Below, piece after piece: positions 58,978 through 64,000 of a DNA stretch of 64,000 nt; positions within the stretch are counted from its first letter, which is position 1; each line of letters begins with the position of its first letter. This DNA comes from JAFAXD01 sp035472475 (GTDB taxonomy: Bacteria; Pseudomonadota; Alphaproteobacteria; Rhizobiales; Xanthobacteraceae): contig DATIPA010000036.1 in the NCBI GenBank assembly GCA_035472475.1, positions 1-64,000 on the forward strand, read 5' to 3'. The position numbers and the translations under genes are program-made. The notes beneath the pieces were generated by a model. That model did no database searches and had not been told where the DNA came from. It saw only the letters and a program-made list of their open reading frames with translations.

Positions 58978-60216
58978 CTATGCCATGGCCATCGATAGCC
59001 GCCGCGGCCGCGAAATAAGCCAAAGCGCGATTGCGACATTGAGCGCGTTCCAGGCGATGCCGTTGAGGAAGGCCGCCCGATAGGACCCGGTCAGGTCGAA
59101 GATCAATCCCGACATCCAGCCACCGAACGCCATGCCGAACAGCGTCGCCATAAGGATGATGCCAAGCCGGGTCGCAGCCTCGCGCGGCGAGAAATACTCG
59201 CGAACGATAATGGCGTAGCTCGGCACGATGCCGCCCTGGAACAGACCGAACAGCGCGGAAATCACGTAGAGCGACGTGAGCCCGTCGAACAACGCGTAGA
59301 GAACGAGCGCCACGCCTTGCAGCGCTGAGCCGAGCAGCAGCGTGCGCAGTCCGCCAACCCGGTCGGCGATGAAGCCGGAACCCACGCGGCTGACGATGCC
59401 GAACGCCATCATCAGCGACAGCATCTCGGCGCCGCGCGCCACGCCATAACCGAGGTCGCCGCAGTACGCCACGATATGGACTTGCGGCATCGACATAGCG
59501 ACGCAGCAGGCGACGCCCGCGATCGACAACAACACCTGCAGCGCGGTTGGCGACAGGCCGAGACTGCCGGCGTGCTGCAGGGCGCCGCCGGCCGCGTGCG
59601 CGAACGGCATCTTTCGCCGCAGCAGCAGCGCCAGCGGCAGGAGCGCGACCACGCAGAAAATTCCAATGCCGATGTGGGTCGCGCGCCAGCCCGGTCCGGC
59701 CATGAAATAGCTGATCACCGGCGGCCACAGCGCGCCGGCGAGATAGTTGCCGGCCGAGCAAATGCCGACCGCGATGCCGCGCCAGCGTTCGAACCAATGC
59801 GAGACGTCGGCGATCAGCGGACCGAAGCCGGCCGATGTCCCGAGCCCCAGCAGCGCATAGGCCGCCGTGAGCTGCCACAGCTGCGAGGAGACGCCGGCGC
59901 CGACATAACCGAGACCAACCGCGATTGCTCCGAATACGAGGGTGACCCTGATGCCGAAGCGATCTGCGAGGCGCCCGGTCGCGATCGACCCGAGCGCAAA
60001 TCCGATCATGAGCAATGTGTAGGGCAACGAGGCTTCGCCGCGCGCGATTCCGAAATCGGCCTGCACGGCGGGCAGCGCCACCACGAACGACCACATGCCG
60101 ACGCCACCGATGGTGCTGATCACCGTGCAGATGGCGAGCCGCAGCCACGAATAGCGCGAATCCGGCACGTTCACAGAATCGCGTGCGCTGGCGCGCGTTT
60201 GATTGGGACTAAGCAT
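58978..60216 (-). CDS. MFS transporter
   Basis: A 412-residue major facilitator with 12 predicted spans in two bundles of six. Between spans 2 and 3 it has the MFS loop GSIATGRLADRFGIR, and the second-half counterpart reads GSGFIADRVGG. ATG 60216 gives the usual length; a longer frame would add 56 residues rich in Pro and Ala without membrane character. It resembles monocarboxylate or aromatic-acid carriers. It is transcribed in the same direction as the DoxX, hydrolase and FAH genes, separated from DoxX by 223 bp in which I see no clear element. Confidence 0.9.
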   Translation of the reverse strand: MLSPNQTRASARDSVNVPDSRYSWLRLAICTVISTIGGVGMWSFVVALPAVQADFGIARGEASLPYTLLMIGFALGSIATGRLADRFGIRVTLVFGAIAVGLGYVGAGVSSQLWQLTAAYALLGLGTSAGFGPLIADVSHWFERWRGIAVGICSAGNYLAGALWPPVISYFMAGPGWRATHIGIGIFCVVALLPLALLLRRKMPFAHAAGGALQHAGSLGLSPTALQVLLSIAGVACCVAMSMPQVHIVAYCGDLGYGVARGAEMLSLMMAFGIVSRVGSGFIADRVGGLRTLLLGSALQGVALVLYALFDGLTSLYVISALFGLFQGGIVPSYAIIVREYFSPREAATRLGIILMATLFGMAFGGWMSGLIFDLTGSYRAAFLNGIAWNALNVAIALWLISRPRRLSMAMA

Positions 60217-60439
60217 GGGCCCGGCGGCAATTGGAGGCGACGCACCGGCAGCGCCGGCGCGTCGATCGATCACGAGCAGATAGGAGTTGAACGGTCCGGT
60301 CAACCCTGGCTGGTGAAGCGGGGCGCTGGCGCAAGGCTGGATTGCGTCGACGCAGGATGTGTTGGGCGCAGCGAAATCCACCATCCGACTTGGCGATGAG
60401 GTTCATTCGATTCGGCGATGGGTTTCGCCGATCCTGATC

Positions 60440-60907
60440 TCAGAACTCCCAGCCGATCAGATGATCGAGCGAGATGACGCCACCGCCGTTCACCATGAAA
60501 TAGAGCGAAGCCACCGCCCAGATCAGCGGGTATTCGGCCCCCTGCGTGTTCCAGAACCAGCCAAACTTGCGATGCTCATAAACCGAGAGCGCCAGCAGAA
60601 TGAAAATCGGTATCGATACCAGGCGCGTGAACAAACCGAGCGCCAGCATGGGACCGCCAATCAACTCGGTCACCACAATGACCGGACCCCACAGCCAACC
60701 CGGCCGATAGCCGCCCTGATCCAGGACGTCGACCAGCATCGGCAGCGAATTGATCGGCATGCCAGTATTGGGAAACATGCCGAAATAGGTGCGCAAGCCG
60801 TGCGGTATCAAACAGAGCGCGATTATCACCCGCAGCAGGGCTTCGACGACGGGGCCGAGCGTCGCGTAGACATCTGCGAGCTGCGGGAGCACGTAAGCGG
60901 TCGACAT
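60440..60907 (-). CDS. DoxX-family membrane protein
   Basis: A 155-residue protein with about four spans matching DoxX/DoxD: VVEALLRVIIALCLIPHGLRTYFGMF, LWGPVIVVTELIGGPMLALGLFTRL, IPIFILLALSVYEH and EYPLIWAVASLYFMVNGGG. DoxX proteins are linked to quinone/thiosulfate redox in archaea, but in most bacteria the role is unknown. It is 26 bp after the alpha/beta hydrolase gene, so probably in its operon. Confidence 0.87.
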   Translation of the reverse strand: MSTAYVLPQLADVYATLGPVVEALLRVIIALCLIPHGLRTYFGMFPNTGMPINSLPMLVDVLDQGGYRPGWLWGPVIVVTELIGGPMLALGLFTRLVSIPIFILLALSVYEHRKFGWFWNTQGAEYPLIWAVASLYFMVNGGGVISLDHLIGWEF

Positions 60908-60933
60908 GAGGTGTCCCGAGCCTGCGAACTGGC

Positions 60934-61776
60934 TCAGCCGATGTGGGCGCGCTTGAGAAAATCAGCAAAGATCGCGGCCTGCTCACCCTCGCGGGTCGCC
61001 CAGTCCTCGACCGGAAAGAGATCAATGTCGAGATCGCGCGGCCACAAATCGTGAAGCTCGCTTCCCTTGATCATCCGATGGGCGGCGTTGCCGGTGACGT
61101 GCGAGTGGGTTTTATCGTTACCCGGGATAATGCAGGTCGGAACCTTGATCGAATTGAGCTCCTGCTCCGTGGCGCCGATCACCGGCAGGTCGGCGCTCGC
61201 GGCAAAATAGCCGCGCCAGCGCGTCATTACGTCAACGAACGCCTTGGCATCGAGCGCCAACAGGCGCTCGCGGTTCACCGAATTCGCCTTGATGCGATCG
61301 CGGAAGTGTTCGCTCTCGGCAACCGCCTGCATGCCGCCCTGATGCACCAGCTCGATATACTGGTCGTAATATTGATACGCGAGCCGCTTCGCGGCGAACG
61401 GGCCGCCGGTCACCCGCCACAGCAACAGCGCACGCACCGCGTCCGGATATTTCAGCGCGAACAGGAGCGCCAGCCGGCAACCCGAGGAGCCGCCGCCGAT
61501 CACGGCCGGCAACCCATCGAGGCGTGTGAGCAGCGCGTGGAGATCGTCGGCCCAGATCTCGTATTCGGGCTGGCTGCCGTCGAAGGCGACGTCGGATGCG
61601 CCGCAATTGCGCCGATCATGAATGAGCACCCGATATCCGGCGCCCGCCAGGCGCTGCGCCAGCGAGCGCACGTTGTCCATCTCCCGGCGCCCTCCCGGCG
61701 AGAGTGCAATCCAGGTCCCGCGCTCGCCGAGAACCTCGTAGTTGATGTTGACGCCGTTGATGTTGGCGATCGGCAT
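60934..61776 (-). CDS. alpha/beta-hydrolase
   Basis: A 280-residue serine hydrolase. The nucleophile elbow is Gly95-x-Ser97-x-Gly99 (VIGGGSSGCRLALLF), the oxyanion-hole region is IALSPGGRREMDNV, and the strand after it is VLIHDRRNCGASD. The catalytic His is probably in DKTHSHVTGN. In a ring-cleavage cluster such enzymes hydrolyse meta-cleavage products or lactones. It is 16 bp after the isochorismatase-like gene. Confidence 0.88.
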   Translation of the reverse strand: MPIANINGVNINYEVLGERGTWIALSPGGRREMDNVRSLAQRLAGAGYRVLIHDRRNCGASDVAFDGSQPEYEIWADDLHALLTRLDGLPAVIGGGSSGCRLALLFALKYPDAVRALLLWRVTGGPFAAKRLAYQYYDQYIELVHQGGMQAVAESEHFRDRIKANSVNRERLLALDAKAFVDVMTRWRGYFAASADLPVIGATEQELNSIKVPTCIIPGNDKTHSHVTGNAAHRMIKGSELHDLWPRDLDIDLFPVEDWATREGEQAAIFADFLKRAHIG

Positions 61777-61792
61777 ATTGACCCCGTGTCCG

Positions 61793-62443
61793 CTATCGGT
61801 TGCGCGATTTTGTCATGAGCGCCGAGAACTGCGCTACATCCGTTATCATTGCGTCGCCTGCGAACGAAAGGCTGGCAAGCGAGCGCTCGGCGGCCTCATG
61901 ATGACCGGCCCCGCACGCGTCGGCGATGATCACCGGGATGAAACCGAGATCGGCGGCGTGGCGGGCGGTCGGCTCGATACCGATTTCAGTCGCGATGCCG
62001 GCGAGGGCGATGGCCGAAATTCCGCAGTCACGCAACGCGAAATTGAGCGGCGTGCCTTCGAACGCCGACATCGCGAGCTTGTCGAATATGGCTTCGCTCG
62101 GCAGCGGCGCGAGGTCGGGAACGATGGCAAAGCCCGGCGAGTCGCGCAGGAACCACGGTTCGACTTTGCTGGGATCGTCGGTCCGCTGCCAGGCCATTGC
62201 CATCCGATATTGAAAGGCGCCCATCAGTTCCCTGGGCAAAGACAGGTGACGTGTGAAGAATGTCCGCACGCCGGCTGCGCGGGCAGCCGCTAACACCTCT
62301 CCCACCTTGGTGGCAACCGCTGCTCCGTCCTTGAGCTGGGTCACAATCCCGACCTGCATGTCGTAGATCAAGAGCGCGAGGTGACGCGGATCGCAAACGT
62401 CCTCCAGCGAGCGCCGGATCTGCAGTCCGTTGATTGTTTTCAC
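61793..62443 (-). CDS. isochorismatase-family hydrolase with Gly in place of the catalytic Cys
   Basis: A 216-residue protein of the isochorismatase/cysteine-hydrolase fold. Asp28 (LLIYDMQ) and Lys122 (IFDKLAMSAF) of the Asp-Lys-Cys triad are present, but the Cys position reads Gly155 (GIATEIGIEPTA). In that respect it is like true isochorismatases (EntB, PhzD), which use no Cys, and unlike nicotinamidase or carbamoylsarcosine amidohydrolase. The start is GTG 62443, which has AAGGAAAA upstream and overlaps the FAH stop as GTGA. It should hydrolyse an enol ether or similar bond. Confidence 0.88.
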   Translation of the reverse strand: MKTINGLQIRRSLEDVCDPRHLALLIYDMQVGIVTQLKDGAAVATKVGEVLAAARAAGVRTFFTRHLSLPRELMGAFQYRMAMAWQRTDDPSKVEPWFLRDSPGFAIVPDLAPLPSEAIFDKLAMSAFEGTPLNFALRDCGISAIALAGIATEIGIEPTARHAADLGFIPVIIADACGAGHHEAAERSLASLSFAGDAMITDVAQFSALMTKSRNR

Positions 62444-63381
62444 CGCTTTTCCTTCACCAGCGGTCCGGTCGCCTGGCCGGCCGCAAAGTTGTTCCACGCG
62501 GTCTTCGAGGCCACCACCCGGTTGCGCAGCGTGCCGATGCGCTCGGCCTCGAGCTCAACCACGTCGCCGGCTTTGATCGCCTTATCGCCCGCGAAGGTGC
62601 CAAGCGAGATGATGTCGCCGGCTTGCATGGGCGTGTAGTCGGAGCAATAGGCTAGCACTTCGAAGGGATCGAAGATCATTTGCTTGGAATTGCCGCTGCG
62701 CGTGACCTTGCCGTTGATGCGCACCACCATGTTGAGGTTACGGGGGTCGCCGAGCTCCTTCTTGGTCACCACCCACGGGCCCATCGGACAGAACGTGGCG
62801 AAGTTCTTGGCGTAGGAGTAGGGCTGGCCCATCTTCAGGCGCTCGCGCTGGCGGTCGCGCGCGGAGACGTCGTTGCAGATCGTGTAACCGAAGATGTAGT
62901 CGGGCGCCTGGTGCGGGCGGATGTGGCGGCAGTCGCGGCTGACCACCAGGGCGAGCTCGTGCTCCTCGTCGACTTTCTGCGGAAACGGCGGCAGTTCGAT
63001 CTCGCCCTCGTGCGGTGTGAGGTTGCTCGCATATTTCTCGAACACGATCGGTTCGTTGTAGAAGGACAAGTTGGTCTCGTCGATGTGTTCCTGATAGTTG
63101 AGCGCCAGCGCCAGGATCTTGGGCGGCTGCAGCACCGGCGGCAGAAATTTGGGATCGCGCACCAGGTGGCCGACGAGTTTGCCCGAGCCGCGCAAGGCCG
63201 CGATGCTTGCCTCGCCGATGGCGTCGATATCGATGCCGGATTGAATGATGGCGAGGAGCGAGCCGGCGGCGCGCAGATCCGGGTTGGTCGCGTTCAGCGC
63301 CATCGTCAGATCGACAATGCCTTCGGGTACGACGACACCGACGTGCGCGCCGCCGGTGTGGGCAAACGAGAGAAGCTTCAT
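62440..63381 (-). CDS. fumarylacetoacetate hydrolase-family protein
   Basis: A 313-residue FAH-fold enzyme. The metal ligands are Glu140 and Glu142 (VDEEHELAL) and Asp171 (ICNDVSARDRQ), and NYQEH near 95-99 holds the catalytic His. FAH enzymes cleave or hydrate acylpyruvates and other ring-cleavage products. AGGAA precedes ATG 63381; a longer frame to 63816 runs over the divergent gene and is not used. It is the first gene of the minus-strand set FAH, isochorismatase-like, alpha/beta hydrolase, DoxX. Confidence 0.92.
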   Translation of the reverse strand: MKLLSFAHTGGAHVGVVVPEGIVDLTMALNATNPDLRAAGSLLAIIQSGIDIDAIGEASIAALRGSGKLVGHLVRDPKFLPPVLQPPKILALALNYQEHIDETNLSFYNEPIVFEKYASNLTPHEGEIELPPFPQKVDEEHELALVVSRDCRHIRPHQAPDYIFGYTICNDVSARDRQRERLKMGQPYSYAKNFATFCPMGPWVVTKKELGDPRNLNMVVRINGKVTRSGNSKQMIFDPFEVLAYCSDYTPMQAGDIISLGTFAGDKAIKAGDVVELEAERIGTLRNRVVASKTAWNNFAAGQATGPLVKEKR

Positions 63382-63460
63382 GGGGGTTTCCTGGTTGTTT
63401 TGGGCAGCCGGATCGGACGAGCCCTTATACATCATCGATGGTGCGTCGTGCCTCGAGCTA

Positions 63461-64000
63461 ATGGTAAAACCTGCCGATATGGAGAACTCCGCGAACATCA
63501 TGCGCATTGCCCTGATCCTGTCGATCATCGGGCACGTGCTGTTCGTGACTTTCTCGGCCCGCGATCTGCGCCCGACCGCACACGGCGACTCCATGACGGT
63601 TGACCTGGTACCCGCCAACGAAGCTCCCGCTGGGCCGGATCTCGGGGCAGAAGCCAGCGCAGAGCAATCCAAGGAGGCAACGGCCGAGCCCAAAGCCGAA
63701 AAGCCGTCGACAGCCCCGGCGCCGACCATCAAGACCGAGAGCGGGCCAAGCGAAACCAAAGTCCCGGACACCAAGCCCCCCGAGGCGAAGGTTGCGCAGG
63801 CGAAGCCGGCGCCCACGACCGCGGCGACGAAACCGATCGAGCAGAAACCGCAACAGCCGCAGCAATTGCCGACCGATCAGCATCCACCGCAGCCGCAACT
63901 CGCTGCGCAGCCGCCGGCGCCCGATCCGCAGCTGACCGGACCGCGCGAGATGCCCCCTGACATGAACCGTCTGGCCGGGATGCTGGGTTTGCCTGTTGGG
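63461..64000 (+). CDS. proline-rich membrane-anchored protein (TonB/TolA-like), C-terminus beyond window
   Basis: The N-terminus has one membrane anchor (IMRIALILSIIGHVLFVTF), followed by a periplasmic stretch of over 100 residues rich in Pro, Ala, Lys, Glu and Gln. Runs such as EPKAEKPSTAPAPTIK and QKPQQPQQLPTDQHPPQPQ are typical of the extended linker of TonB and TolA-type proteins. 180 codons are present and the frame is still open at base 64000, so the C-terminal domain that would settle the identity is missing. ATG 63461 and ATG 63479 are both possible starts. It is divergent from the FAH gene and probably belongs to a different operon. Confidence 0.7.
   Translation, partial: MVKPADMENSANIMRIALILSIIGHVLFVTFSARDLRPTAHGDSMTVDLVPANEAPAGPDLGAEASAEQSKEATAEPKAEKPSTAPAPTIKTESGPSETKVPDTKPPEAKVAQAKPAPTTAATKPIEQKPQQPQQLPTDQHPPQPQLAAQPPAPDPQLTGPREMPPDMNRLAGMLGLPVG

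Overview
The window is GC-rich, gene-dense chromosomal DNA from an alphaproteobacterium. Gene content (urt-ure urea block, ActS/ActR redox pair, MmcB, several Bug/Tct-type solute-binding proteins, a PHA granule-associated small protein) and two types of intergenic palindromes point to the Hyphomicrobiales, probably near Bradyrhizobium, Rhodopseudomonas or Pseudolabrys. This placement is inference from gene content; no rRNA or other phylogenetic marker is present. I see no insertion sequence, phage gene, tRNA, rRNA or CRISPR array. There are 66 protein genes, two of them cut by the window ends.

Layout. (1) 1-15.6 kb, minus strand: an uncharacterised catabolic region. From its upstream end it holds a PaaK-like acyl-CoA ligase, a MetE-like zinc protein, a class III CoA-transferase, a second MetE-like zinc protein, a PYROXD2/phytoene-dehydrogenase-like flavoprotein, an exported VOC protein, a complete dipeptide-type ABC transporter, a second PYROXD2-like flavoprotein and a TRAP binding protein. 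One small exported DUF1330 gene is on the plus strand. (2) 15.9-27.0 kb, plus strand: urea uptake and hydrolysis, urtABCDE-ureDABCEF-(DUF3995)-ureG, behind a near-consensus sigma-54 promoter. (3) 27.1-30.1 kb, minus: tctC-tctB-tctA tricarboxylate-type transporter, flanked by palindromic intergenic repeats. (4) 30.5-35.1 kb: a branched-chain-amino-acid-type ABC transporter whose binding protein (plus) and livHMGF (minus) converge on one strong terminator. (5) 35.2-42.3 kb: mixed oxidoreductases, MmcB, a small exported protein, and an amidohydrolase / unknown / Rieske trio. (6) 42.3-45.0 kb, minus: a flavodiiron-like di-iron hydrolase overlapping actS, followed by actR. (7) 45.1-52.5 kb: luciferase-like monooxygenase, PHA-associated protein, M20 hydrolase, an orphan CoxL-type molybdopterin subunit and a large radical SAM protein. 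(8) 52.7-63.4 kb: a GbsR/MarR-type regulator with an unusual 32-bp palindrome over its start codon, DUF4166, then enzymes that look like a ring-cleavage or related catabolic set: enolase-superfamily protein, GST, Bug binding protein, extradiol-type dioxygenase, ACMSD-type amidohydrolase, and convergently FAH hydrolase, isochorismatase-like hydrolase, alpha/beta hydrolase, DoxX and an MFS carrier. (9) A proline-rich TonB/TolA-like protein runs off the right end.

How it fits together. The urea block imports urea under likely nitrogen (sigma-54/NtrC) control and hydrolyses it with a urease whose metal ligands are all present. The rest suggests an organism that scavenges organic acids and aromatic or CoA-linked substrates through many solute-binding proteins. 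Only two transcription regulators are visible (ActR and the GbsR-like protein), so most of the catabolic genes must be controlled from elsewhere or by the palindromic operator candidates noted. The least explained parts are the paired MetE-like/flavoprotein cluster, the di-iron protein fused by overlap to ActSR, and the palindrome-controlled, apparently leaderless regulator.
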